6,637 nt of DNA from Christensenellaceae bacterium (GTDB lineage: Bacteria; Bacillota; Clostridia; Christensenellales; UBA1750), in assembly GCA_031287285.1 (NCBI GenBank), contig JAITTC010000010.1, forward strand, positions 1 to 6,637, written 5' to 3'. Below the pieces are notes generated by a model. That model was not told the DNA's origin and did no database searches. It worked only from the letters and a program-made list of their open reading frames with translations. Below are positions 1-5,913 of the stretch, one piece after another. Positions within the stretch are counted from its first letter, which is position 1; each line of letters starts with the position of its first letter. Position numbers and translations under genes: made by a program.

Positions 1-331
1 ATTCGCATACCGCTTCCTCAAGGCTTAACACAAAGACGCTGTCTAGCGTGTCTTCACCGCCTTGAGTGCCATACCAGGGGTTCCCGGGGTTTTGATTCGT
101 CACCCGCAGGATTCTTGACCGATCGGCAGCGCTGAATCGGTCGTAGAACTCGCCGTTCAGGTACTTCCTCAGCTCGCAGCCGGCCCATGTGATTTCATTA
201 TAAGCGTCGTGATAAGCGCGCTGCTCTATGATCTCCTCGGTTATGATCAGAGCAGCCTCGTTTTTTATGCCAAGAACGCGCCAGGTATAGCCGCCGAACC
301 GCAGCGCGGCGCCGGCACTCCACTCGCCCAT
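1..331 (-). CDS. DUF6273 domain protein, N-terminal part (runs off left edge)
   Basis: Translating the minus strand from an ATG at 331 gives 110 open codons to the window edge, so the C-terminus is missing. An AGGAGG ribosome site (341-346) lies 9 bases upstream, which fixes the start. The protein opens with GGYTWRVLGI and continues with an acidic stretch ending EQRAY, then ITWAGCELRKYLNGEFYDRF and the start of an 'RILRV' strand followed by VFVLSLEEA. This pattern (WRVL, a W..C.LRKYLNG.FY block, then VFLLS) is that of the DUF6273 family, found in surface and phage-like proteins of Clostridia; its biochemical role is unknown. No signal peptide or membrane segment is seen in this part. Three of its seven isoleucines use ATA, which may differ from the ATC-rich neighbours, a weak hint of a different origin. 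It is separated from the epimerase gene by a large palindrome. Confidence 0.8.
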   Translation of the reverse strand, partial: MGEWSAGAALRFGGYTWRVLGIKNEAALIITEEIIEQRAYHDAYNEITWAGCELRKYLNGEFYDRFSAADRSRILRVTNQNPGNPWYGTQGGEDTLDSVFVLSLEEAVCE

Positions 332-340
332 TCCTCTCTT

Positions 341-346
341 CCTCCT
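341..346 (-). promoter_or_regulatory. Ribosome binding site of the DUF6273 gene
   Basis: A full AGGAGG on the minus strand, 9 bases before the ATG at 331. It directly abuts the outer arm of the palindromic hairpin at 347-402, so folding of that hairpin could affect access to it (inference). Confidence 0.75.
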
Positions 347-402
347 ATCAATCCATAGGGCCATTTCGCATGCGAAACGGCCCTATTTTTGCGTTGATTG
401 AT
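347..402. repeat. Large imperfect palindrome / hairpin with T-run on the plus side
   Basis: The core is a 16-base arm (355-370) facing its complement (371-386), with a single A/C mismatch at 363/378 and the symmetric centre GCATGC. An outer arm ATCAATC (347-353) pairs with GATTGAT (396-402) across a bulge. On the plus strand the core runs straight into TTTTT (386-390), as in an intrinsic terminator, yet no plus-strand gene ends here. On the minus strand, the direction of both flanking genes, the arm is preceded by A's and followed by no U-run. It may act as a terminator of antisense transcripts, as a 3'-end stabiliser for the epimerase mRNA, or as a leader element of the DUF6273 gene. Confidence 0.6.
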
Positions 403-408
403 GAAAAG

Positions 409-1419
409 CTACTTCTTTTTGGGGTAGACCAGTTTGTCGGCCTCGATGAGGGCGTCGATCGCCTCGTTCCACTCCTCGTCGATGAGCTGGATCTCGGGGT
501 GCTTGCGGAAGTATTCGACCGACTGGCGCACGCCGATTGCAAAGGGCGTGGTGCAGACGAAGTCCGGCACCAGGCGCTTGATCTTCGTGCAGTCATAGAT
601 GCAGGAGGAGGACTTATCGCCCAAAAGGTCGCCAAGCTCGCCCGGAATGAAGCGCGCGATCTGGTCCGCGCTCATGTGCACGATCTCTGGCTTCACGCCA
701 GCCGCGTCGCCGATCGCATAGGCGATCTGGTCCCAGGTGAGCAGCTCGTCGGAAACGATGTGGTAGGCTTCGCCGATTGCTTCCGGGCGGCCCATGAGGC
801 CGACGAAGCCCTTGGCAAAGTCTGAATTATGGGTCATCGTCCACAGCGAAGTCCCGTCGCCATGGCAGACGATGGGCTTGCCGTCGAGCATCCTCTGCAC
901 CAGGGACCAGGGCTTGTTCCAGCTGCCCATGGCGAAGGGAATCTGGGTATCGCCATAGGTGAGGGAGGGCCTGACGACGGTGAAGGGGAACTCCTTCGCG
1001 CGATAAGCGTCGATCAAGACGTCTTCGCACATGCGCTTGTTGCGGCCATACTGCCAATAGCGGTTGTTGAGCGCCATGGATTCGGTGACATAGGGGCTCT
1101 TCATCGGGCGCTCGTAGGCTGCGCCCGATGAGATGAAGATATATTGCTTCGTCTTGCCAAGGTAGAGCTCCACGTCCTTTTCGACGCGCTCTGGCATGAA
1201 GCCGATCCACTGCACGACCACGTCATAGCTCTTGCCGTTTAAAAACGCCTTGACCTCTTCCTGGTTCTGATAGTCGATCTGCACGACCTCGGCCTTTGCG
1301 GGCACGAACTCCGTGCGCTGGCCGCGGTTGAGCAGCGTCAGCTCCCAGCCCCTTTCGATGGCAAGCTTTGAAACCGCGCAGCTGATGAGGCCCGTACCGC
1401 CGATGAACAACGCCTTCAT
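409..1419 (-). CDS. NAD(P)-dependent epimerase/dehydratase-like protein (extended/atypical SDR)
   Basis: A 336-residue protein of the NAD-dependent epimerase/dehydratase superfamily, expected to be a soluble cytoplasmic oxidoreductase or sugar-nucleotide modifier; the substrate cannot be read from the sequence. The N-terminal Rossmann motif is GGTGLIS (residues 7-13), with Ser in place of the last Gly, common in the CSP41-like and related atypical branch. An Arg after the second strand (NRG, 31-33) suggests a preference for NADP(H). The catalytic pair is visible as YGRNK (Y124, K128), preceded by the ISSGAAY strand end (96-101). HGDGT (186-190) and HNSDFAKG (197-204) are conserved substrate-domain blocks. 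The start chosen is the ATG at 1419, which has GGAGG 8 bases upstream. A longer open frame to 1524 exists but would begin inside the -35 box of the gene's own promoter. The gene appears to be transcribed alone, and ends with a lysine-rich tail and TAG. Confidence 0.88.
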   Translation of the reverse strand: MKALFIGGTGLISCAVSKLAIERGWELTLLNRGQRTEFVPAKAEVVQIDYQNQEEVKAFLNGKSYDVVVQWIGFMPERVEKDVELYLGKTKQYIFISSGAAYERPMKSPYVTESMALNNRYWQYGRNKRMCEDVLIDAYRAKEFPFTVVRPSLTYGDTQIPFAMGSWNKPWSLVQRMLDGKPIVCHGDGTSLWTMTHNSDFAKGFVGLMGRPEAIGEAYHIVSDELLTWDQIAYAIGDAAGVKPEIVHMSADQIARFIPGELGDLLGDKSSSCIYDCTKIKRLVPDFVCTTPFAIGVRQSVEYFRKHPEIQLIDEEWNEAIDALIEADKLVYPKKK

Positions 1420-1495
1420 GGTAATTTCCTCCCTCTTTTGTGGGCGGCAGCGTAAGGAGCCACCGCCATGGGATTTTTTAGTCCTTCTATGACCT

Positions 1496-1524
1496 ACCAT
1501 ACCGAAAAAGCTGCGTTGTGTCAA
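1496..1524 (-). promoter_or_regulatory. Sigma-A type promoter of the epimerase gene
   Basis: On the minus strand a perfect TTGACA (1519-1524) is followed after exactly 17 bases by TATGGT (1496-1501). The predicted transcription start is near 1489, giving a leader of about 70 bases before the ATG at 1419. The leader contains a possible GGCGG/CCGCC stem (1443-1447 with 1463-1467). Confidence 0.85.
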
Positions 1525-1545
1525 GCGGGTGCGGCCCCTTGCGGC

Positions 1546-2043
1546 TCAGTCGAGCTTCTCTGCTATGCGAACGCTGCCGTCTTCCCCGATGGAAGCGCTG
1601 CAGCCCTTGAGGACGCCCTCGAAAAAGGAAACGGGGACGTAGAAATGGTCGTCGATCCACATGGGCGCGGGCCCGAACTCGACGGGTTCGCCGCCAGAAA
1701 CCGTGTAGGCGGCCTGGCCTGCCGTGAGGCTGATATCGCCCCACTCGCGGCGGATGGTCGCGGTCTTTGCCTGCGCATCGACCTCAACCGAGTAGCCGAG
1801 GGCTTCCGCGATCCCTTCAAGCGGCAGCAGAATAACCCCGTCGCTGCCGGTAACGGAGGGAGCCGGCCCCTCGATGCGCTGGCCGTTTACGTAGATTTCG
1901 CCGTTTGTGAGGGCGCTGCCGTCAGCGGCCCCTTCTGAAGCGGCGGGCGGGCTTACGGCAGGCTCCCTTGAGCCTTCGGGCGTGCAGGCGCTGGCGCTGA
2001 GCGCCAAAAGAGCGGCCAGGAGCAGGGCGACAATTCTTTTCAT
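1546..2043 (-). CDS. Putative lipoprotein with copper-amine-oxidase-like N-terminal (stalk) domain
   Basis: A 165-residue exported protein. Residues 1-19 form a signal peptide (MKR, a leucine/alanine core, then ASA) before Cys20, a slightly irregular lipobox (A at -3), so membrane anchoring by lipidation is likely. A low-complexity Ser/Pro/Ala linker (about 21-45) follows. Residues about 46-161 match the stalk domain seen in many Bacillota surface proteins: VNGQRI, then GVILLPLEGIAEALGY with VEVDAQAKTATI (70-97), and a second half-repeat FYVPVSFFEGVL...SIGEDGSVRI (134-160). The domain is structural; no catalytic residues are evident. Two in-frame ATGs exist: the first (2049) lies only 2 bases after the AAAGGA site, the second (2043) lies 8 bases away, so 2043 is preferred and also gives the better signal peptide. 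It lies downstream of the operon terminator, so it is probably transcribed on its own. Confidence 0.82.
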   Translation of the reverse strand: MKRIVALLLAALLALSASACTPEGSREPAVSPPAASEGAADGSALTNGEIYVNGQRIEGPAPSVTGSDGVILLPLEGIAEALGYSVEVDAQAKTATIRREWGDISLTAGQAAYTVSGGEPVEFGPAPMWIDDHFYVPVSFFEGVLKGCSASIGEDGSVRIAEKLD

Positions 2044-2065
2044 GTTCATGTTCCTTTCTTTGTTT

Positions 2066-2085
2066 GGGCGCTTGAGGCAGCGCCC
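2066..2085 (-). promoter_or_regulatory. Leader hairpin before the stalk-domain lipoprotein
   Basis: A perfect 7-base stem (GGGCGCT with AGCGCCC) and a 6-base loop, ending 8 bases before the AAAGGA ribosome site. No U-run follows it on the minus strand, so it is not a terminator. It could stabilise the mRNA 5' end or influence initiation; this is inference from position only. Confidence 0.4.
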
Positions 2086-2103
2086 GCGTGCGTTTTACCC
2101 TAT

Positions 2104-2129
2104 GACGAAGGGATGCCGAAAAAGGTTCC
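2104..2129 (-). promoter_or_regulatory. Possible ECF sigma factor promoter
   Basis: On the minus strand GGAACC followed by a T-run (from 2129) and CGTC (2107-2104) are separated by 17 bases (GGAAC to CGTC). This resembles the AAC...CGTC architecture of extracytoplasmic-function sigma promoters, where a T-run after the AAC is typical. No convincing sigma-A promoter was seen in the same gap. The start would fall near 2097, about 54 bases before the lipoprotein ATG. Confidence 0.3.
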
Positions 2130-2132
2130 CCG

Positions 2133-2162
2133 AAAAAAATGGGCCGGCCGCGATGGCCGGCC
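2133..2162 (-). terminator. Intrinsic terminator of the regulator-kinase-lipoprotein operon
   Basis: Two 8-base arms GGCCGGCC (2155-2162 and 2142-2149) around a 5-base loop, followed on the minus strand by CA and seven T's (2133-2139). It begins 12 bases after the TAG stop of the propeller lipoprotein, a textbook position. A shorter T-run (2168-2172) on the other side could give weak activity on the plus strand. Confidence 0.92.
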
Positions 2163-2174
2163 TGGGCTTTTTGC

Positions 2175-3314
2175 CTAGGCGAACTCCAGCACGACGGCCT
2201 GCAAAAGGCCTGCCGTGGAATTGCCCTCGACATAGAGCTTTTTACTGTCGGGGCTGAAGAGCAGGCGCGAAACCGAACCAAGCCCCGCGCCTTCGATGTT
2301 TTTATAGACCAAGACCTTGTTGACGACCTTGCCCGAGCTGAACAGCCCCGCGTAAATATCGATGCTGCCGTCGCGGTTGCGCTGGGCCAGGGCAATGCTG
2401 TGCCGATCGCCCGAAAAGGCGTAGGCGGCCACGGCGCTTTCGATCGTGCTTTCGGCCGTCACCCCGTCTGCGCCGGGGGCCAGAAGCCGCAGCGAGTCCC
2501 GCGCGAGCAAGAGCGCCGTATCGCCTGAAAGGGCGGTCGCGCCGCCCACATAACCGGAATAGAGCGGGCTTCCCTCGCCGCCGTTTTTTTGGAATTCCAG
2601 GCTGTAAACGCCCTCTTCCCCCGCCTCGCGGCGCAGAAGGAGGCCCCCCTCTGCCGGGAAGTCGAGGATGGAAAGGGCGCGGCTTTGCTCGGGGCCGACC
2701 TTGCCAACGGCGCCGCTCTTGATGTCGATGCTGGACGGCGTGTATTTGCCGGAAGCATAGGCGGCAACGCCCAGGGCATGGTCGTCTGCCGCCCAGACGG
2801 GCAGGCTGCGCACCCTGAAGCTCGAAACGCTGAAGATCTCGCGCTTTTCGCCCAGCGAATAGATCACCAGGTACTTCCCTACGCCCTCCGCCTCCATCTG
2901 GCAGGCCAGCATCTCGCGCCCGCGCGAGAGCGAAACGAACTCGGGGGCCTTATCGCCCAGCGGCAGAAGCCCCTCGTAAAAGCCGAATTGGTACGAGAGC
3001 TTGCCAAGCTCCGCGGTCATCCCACCGCTTTCGCCCGTGAAATAGGCCACGGCCAAGAGGCTGTCGTCGTCGAGCCAGCCGACGATCTGCCTCTTTTCGG
3101 CGGTGTCGGGGCGCTGGCCTTCCGGGTTCAGCTTTTCGAGCGCCACGGCGTAGCGCTTCTTGAATAGAAAGCCGCCGCTGCTTTCCTGCCCGGCAGAGGG
3201 GGATTCCGAGGGCGCGGGCTCATGCAGGGCGAGCGTCCTGCCCCTCGGGCCGATGGGCGAGCAAGCGCAAAGCAGCAGCGCGAGGGCCAAAGCAAGCGCC
3301 AAAAGCCTTTTCAT
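2175..3314 (-). CDS. Lipoprotein, probable beta-propeller fold, partner candidate of the histidine kinase
   Basis: A 379-residue exported lipoprotein. MKR, an alternating Leu/Ala core and the lipobox LCAC with Cys18 form a clear lipoprotein signal. A Ser/Pro/Glu linker (about 30-48) precedes a domain that is mostly short beta strands separated by turns: IVGWLDDDSLLAVAYF, MLACQ...KYLVIYSL, LPVWAADDHALGVAAYASG, SSIDIKSG, ALSGDTALLLARDSLRLL, YAFSGDRHSIALAQRNRDG and RLLFSPDSKKLYVEG. The recurring 'SPDSKKLYV' / 'SGDRHSIAL' type blades resemble TolB/WD40-like propellers, though no family can be named with certainty. No enzyme motif is seen. The gene follows the kinase by 73 bases with no terminator between them, so cotranscription is likely. 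Start at 3314: GAGG is only 2 bases away, but AAAGGA (3325-3330) is 10 bases upstream. Its place after a regulator-kinase pair suggests a role in modulating signal sensing. Confidence 0.8.
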   Translation of the reverse strand: MKRLLALALALALLLCACSPIGPRGRTLALHEPAPSESPSAGQESSGGFLFKKRYAVALEKLNPEGQRPDTAEKRQIVGWLDDDSLLAVAYFTGESGGMTAELGKLSYQFGFYEGLLPLGDKAPEFVSLSRGREMLACQMEAEGVGKYLVIYSLGEKREIFSVSSFRVRSLPVWAADDHALGVAAYASGKYTPSSIDIKSGAVGKVGPEQSRALSILDFPAEGGLLLRREAGEEGVYSLEFQKNGGEGSPLYSGYVGGATALSGDTALLLARDSLRLLAPGADGVTAESTIESAVAAYAFSGDRHSIALAQRNRDGSIDIYAGLFSSGKVVNKVLVYKNIEGAGLGSVSRLLFSPDSKKLYVEGNSTAGLLQAVVLEFA

Positions 3315-3335
3315 TGCCTCCCCATCCTTTCATTT

Positions 3336-3384
3336 AAAAAATCGCTTAAAAATGCGCAAAAACGCTTAAAAACAGGCCGAAAAA
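3336..3384. repeat. Five phased A-tracts with a decamer direct repeat between kinase and lipoprotein genes
   Basis: Runs of five or six A's on the plus strand occupy 3336-3341, 3348-3352, 3358-3362, 3368-3372 and 3380-3384, with centres 11.5, 10, 10 and 12 bases apart, close to one helical turn. The element CGCTTAAAAA occurs at 3343-3352 and 3363-3372, exactly 20 bases apart, with TGCGCAAAAA between them. Such phasing predicts intrinsically bent DNA. It is the whole intergenic stretch before the lipoprotein ribosome site. It is not an intrinsic terminator, because no GC-rich stem is present. Confidence 0.65.
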
Positions 3385-3387
3385 GAG

Positions 3388-4920
3388 CTAAATTCCCCGG
3401 TAGGTCGGGAGCGTTACCCGAACGGTGGTCAGGCCCCTGCGCCGGGAGCTCATTTCGATATAGCCGCCGTGCTGCTCGACGATCTGCTTGCAGATGCCAA
3501 GGCCAAGGCCCGAGCTACCCTCTTCCCGCGCCGCCTCGTCCCGATCTTTTCGGCGGTAAAAGGGCACGAAAAGCTTCGGGATCTCGCTTTCTTCCACGCC
3601 ATCGCCCTTGTTTGAAACCGCCACATACATGGCCTCGCGCCCGGAGCTCATCACCACGTCGATGACGGAATTCGGGTAGCCGTATTTAATCGCGTTATCG
3701 ATCAGGTTGATGAACACCTCGCGAAGCTGGTCCCCATTGGCGAAGACCGAGGCGCGGTGCCGCACGCGCAGGGAGATGGTGGAGCCGTATTTATCCGCCT
3801 TAAACTGCATCCCCTCGCAGACCTGCGAGAGCAGCTCGCTCAAATCGAGCCTTTCCTTGGGCATTTCCACGATGCCGCTGATGCGCGACATTTCGAGGAG
3901 GCGCACCACCATCTGGAACATCCTGTCGCTCTCGCTCTTGATGTAGGCGATGCCCTTATCGAAAAACTCCTTGTCGGTGAAGCCGTTTTCTTCCAAAATA
4001 TCGGCGTAGCCGCGAATCGAGGTAAGCGGGGTCTTCAGTTCGTGGGTAACGGAATCGTAAAACTCCTTCGTGTATTCCGAAAGGCGCTTGAGCTCGTTTT
4101 TATCGGTGTTGATGGTCTTCATCTGCTGGTCGATCTTGAGGATCATGTTGGCGTAGTTGCGCGCGAGCTGGCCGATTTCATCCTTGCGCGGCGAGCGCTG
4201 CAGCCGCACGACGTGGCTGATGTCGAGCCTGCTCTGCTCGACCTCGCGCTCGACCTCGCTTGAGATCCGCGCGAGCTGGGAAACAGGCCTTGAGATGCTG
4301 CCGGTGAAGATGATGGCGAAGAGCAGCGTCAGCGCGAAGCTGATGAGGGTGATCAGGGAAACCGAGGTGATGATGTTGTTGCCCTGCAAATACAGCACGG
4401 AATAATCCGCCACCACGCGGAGCAGGCCGATGTGCTTGCCCTCAATGGCGATGGGGTAGCTAAAATAGGCGTAGGTATTCATGCCCTCGGTGTTGAGGGT
4501 GAAGGTGGGCACGCCGCTTTCGCCCCTGGCCCTTTGCAAATCGTCAAAATGCAGGGCGCTGAAGAGGGAGGAATCGGTCGAGCTGATTAGGCGGCCGTCG
4601 GTCGTGTAGGCGGCCGTTGGGTTCTTTGTGGCGGCGGCAATCTCTTCGCAGAGCTCCACGGCGATCTTTGCGAAGCTTTCTTCATCGTTATCGAGGTTTT
4701 CGAGCACGAGGTTCTGCCGCACGTAGAGCAGGCCGTTGTTCTTGAGCATCACGAGATCATCGTTGATGTATTCCTCGTTGCTGCTCTGCACATCGCGGGC
4801 GATGAGCAGGTTCATGGTGATGAGCATCACCAAAAAAAACGCGCTCAGCCAAAGGACGATCTTCTTGCGGATCGTCGGCTTAAAGCTGAGGCGAACGGGC
4901 CACAGGCGCGGGAATTTCAT
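3388..4920 (-). CDS. Membrane sensor histidine kinase (HAMP, HisKA, HATPase_c)
   Basis: A 510-residue sensor kinase of normal length that would phosphorylate the adjacent regulator. Order of parts: short basic cytoplasmic tail; first membrane helix about 20-41; external sensor region about 42-180, with Cache/PAS-like strands (AAYTTDGRLISS, AYFSYPIAIEGKHIGLLRVVADYS); second helix about 183-206; HAMP linker (about 207-270, with SRPVSQLARISSEV); dimerisation domain with phospho-acceptor His293 in VTHELKTPL; and ATPase domain with N box NLIDNA (N405, D408, N409), G1 box NKGDGV (437-442, with Asn-Lys for the usual Asp-Asn, and D440 retained), F box FVPFYR (451-456) and G2 box GLGLGI (471-476). All catalytic boxes look intact. 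Its ATG overlaps the regulator stop as ATGA, implying translational coupling; only a weak, too-close AAGGGG precedes it. The general architecture is PhoR/WalK-like, but the signal is unknown. Confidence 0.95.
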   Translation of the reverse strand: MKFPRLWPVRLSFKPTIRKKIVLWLSAFFLVMLITMNLLIARDVQSSNEEYINDDLVMLKNNGLLYVRQNLVLENLDNDEESFAKIAVELCEEIAAATKNPTAAYTTDGRLISSTDSSLFSALHFDDLQRARGESGVPTFTLNTEGMNTYAYFSYPIAIEGKHIGLLRVVADYSVLYLQGNNIITSVSLITLISFALTLLFAIIFTGSISRPVSQLARISSEVEREVEQSRLDISHVVRLQRSPRKDEIGQLARNYANMILKIDQQMKTINTDKNELKRLSEYTKEFYDSVTHELKTPLTSIRGYADILEENGFTDKEFFDKGIAYIKSESDRMFQMVVRLLEMSRISGIVEMPKERLDLSELLSQVCEGMQFKADKYGSTISLRVRHRASVFANGDQLREVFINLIDNAIKYGYPNSVIDVVMSSGREAMYVAVSNKGDGVEESEIPKLFVPFYRRKDRDEAAREEGSSGLGLGICKQIVEQHGGYIEMSSRRRGLTTVRVTLPTYRGI

Positions 4921-5630
4921 GCCCCTTGCGCAGCCTCCGCATCGAAGATGTAGCCGATCTTAAAGATCGTGCGGATTCTTTCTTCGAGGTCGAGCTTTTT
5001 GCGCAGGCGCAGCACGTGAATATCCACCGTGCGGGTATTGCCGAAGTATTCATAGCCCCAAACCGCGTGCAGAATCGTTTCGCGCGTGAGGGCCTTGTTG
5101 CGATTCTCGTAAAAGTACATGAGCAATTGATATTCAAGGGGGGTGAGCTCCACCGCGCGCCCGTTTTTATAGACCGTCATGGTCGAAACCGCGACGTTTA
5201 GGCCCGCGAATTCAAGCTGCACATCCCCGCTGGGCACGAGCGCGCTTTCTGCGGATTCGAGCCGCCTAAAGGTGGCTTTGATCCGCGCGACGACCTCGCG
5301 CACGTCAAAGGGCTTGGTGATATAGTCGTCGGCCCCAGCTTCAAGGCCCAGAACCTTGTCTTCAACCATGTTCCTGGCGGTCACCATGATGATTGGGATG
5401 CGGTTGCTCTGCGTGACCTGCTGGCAGACGTCGAGCCCGCTGATATCCGGCAGGCGCCAGTCCAGCAGCATGAGATTCGGCTCCCATTCCTCGGTCAGGC
5501 GCAGGGCCTTGGAGCCCGTTTCCGCGATCTCAACATCGTAGCCTTCCTTGATGAGGCGGTACTTCAAAAGCTCCGCGATCGGGCGGTCGTCTTCCACCAC
5601 CAGAATCCGATAATTGGCCAATGCTCTCAT
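4917..5630 (-). CDS. OmpR/PhoB-family response regulator
   Basis: A 237-residue DNA-binding response regulator. The receiver domain starts at YRILVVEDD (acidic pair D14, D15) and carries the phospho-acceptor Asp57 in LMLLDWRLPD, Thr84 in MVTAR and Lys106 in YITKPFD. The C-terminal winged helix (about 140-232) shows LTPLEYQLLMYFYENRNKALTRETIL, VWGYEYFGNTRTVDIHVLRLRKKL and the closing hairpin IRTIFKIGYIFD. It is complete and of usual family length. It is first in the operon and overlaps the kinase by 4 bases (ATGA). Start: the ATG at 5630 is directly abutted by GGGAG with no spacer, whereas the in-frame TTG at 5621 (giving MANYRILVVEDD) is 9 bases from that GGGAG and may be the true start. A further open extension to 5741 runs through the promoter and is unlikely. 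Confidence 0.94.
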   Translation of the reverse strand: MRALANYRILVVEDDRPIAELLKYRLIKEGYDVEIAETGSKALRLTEEWEPNLMLLDWRLPDISGLDVCQQVTQSNRIPIIMVTARNMVEDKVLGLEAGADDYITKPFDVREVVARIKATFRRLESAESALVPSGDVQLEFAGLNVAVSTMTVYKNGRAVELTPLEYQLLMYFYENRNKALTRETILHAVWGYEYFGNTRTVDIHVLRLRKKLDLEERIRTIFKIGYIFDAEAAQGA

Positions 5631-5673
5631 CTCCCATAGGCGCGAAAGGCGCGGGGTATTTATACACGGATTC

Positions 5674-5703
5674 ACTATAGCACAAACCCGCGCCCAAGCA
5701 CAA
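5674..5703 (-). promoter_or_regulatory. Promoter of the two-component operon (extended -10)
   Basis: On the minus strand TTGTGC (5698-5703), an 18-base spacer and TATAGT (5674-5679), with TGC directly before the -10 box, as in extended -10 promoters. The start would be near 5667, giving a leader of about 37 to 46 bases. A second TATAAA (5659-5664) just downstream lacks a good -35. The leader carries GGCGCG twice on the plus strand (5639-5644, 5648-5653), separated by AAA. Confidence 0.65.
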
Positions 5704-5750
5704 TGGAAAACTAAGCCCAAGCAGCTCTTGCCGCGCCCCAAAATTCCTCC

Positions 5751-5780
5751 TTGACAGCCCGGCCAGGCAGCGGGTATACT
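5751..5780 (+). promoter_or_regulatory. Promoter of the tRNA-Leu gene
   Basis: A perfect TTGACA (5751-5756) and TATACT (5775-5780) separated by 18 bases, 44 bases before the tRNA. The start would be near 5787, giving a processed leader of about 37 bases. It diverges from the operon promoter at 5674-5703, with under 50 bases between the two -35 boxes. Confidence 0.85.
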
Positions 5781-5797
5781 ATCTGCCGTGGGCCTGC

Positions 5798-5813
5798 TTT
5801 GGCTCGCGCCAAA
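5798..5813 (+). other. Hairpin in the tRNA-Leu 5' leader
   Basis: TTTGGC (5798-5803) and GCCAAA (5808-5813) form a perfect 6-base stem over a TCGC tetraloop, 11 bases before the mature tRNA end. It would lie in the leader removed by RNase P. Any role in processing is inference. Confidence 0.4.
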
Positions 5814-5824
5814 ACCCTCGTTAT

Positions 5825-5907
5825 GCGAGCATGCTGGAACTGGCAGACAGGCACGTTTGAGGGGCGTGTGGGAGACCGTATGGGTTCAAGTCCCATTGCT
5901 CGCACCA
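5825..5907 (+). tRNA. tRNA-Leu, anticodon GAG (reads CUC/CUU)
   Basis: A complete class II tRNA. The acceptor arms GCGAGCA (5825-5831) and TGCTCGC (5897-5903) pair fully, followed by discriminator A5904 and an encoded CCA (5905-5907). The D arm is CTG/CAG around a loop with GG. The anticodon stem CACGT/GCGTG (5852-5856, 5864-5868, one T-G pair) holds the loop TTGAGGG with GAG at 5859-5861. A long variable region (about 5869-5879) is typical of leucine tRNAs. The T arm is ATGGG/CCCAT with loop TTCAAGT. Discriminator A and the long variable arm both support leucine identity. It has its own promoter and terminator, and is the only plus-strand gene in the window. Confidence 0.97.
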
Positions 5908-5913
5908 TCCAGA

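Noticed and set aside
370..1131. Long plus-strand open frames opposite the epimerase gene
   Set aside because: They are shadows caused by GC-rich codon bias; they lack ribosome sites and recognisable domains.
1420..1524. N-terminal extension of the epimerase to an ATG at 1524
   Set aside because: It would begin inside the -35 box of a near-consensus promoter, upstream of the predicted transcription start; the Rossmann strand starts at the ATG at 1419, which has a proper ribosome site.
1522..1541. Hairpin just after the stalk lipoprotein stop as a terminator
   Set aside because: The stem is 7 pairs with a bulged base and has no U-run on the minus strand; it overlaps the -35 region of the next promoter.
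2589..4405. Plus-strand open frames opposite the lipoprotein and kinase genes
   Set aside because: Their composition mirrors the opposite strand, and the minus-strand frames carry clear domain motifs throughout.
5631..5741. N-terminal extension of the response regulator
   Set aside because: It runs through the operon promoter, has no ribosome site and adds residues foreign to the receiver fold.
5711..5908. 65-codon minus-strand open frame beginning MVRAMGLEPI
   Set aside because: It is the antisense of tRNA-Leu, a familiar spurious translation, and also covers the tRNA promoter.
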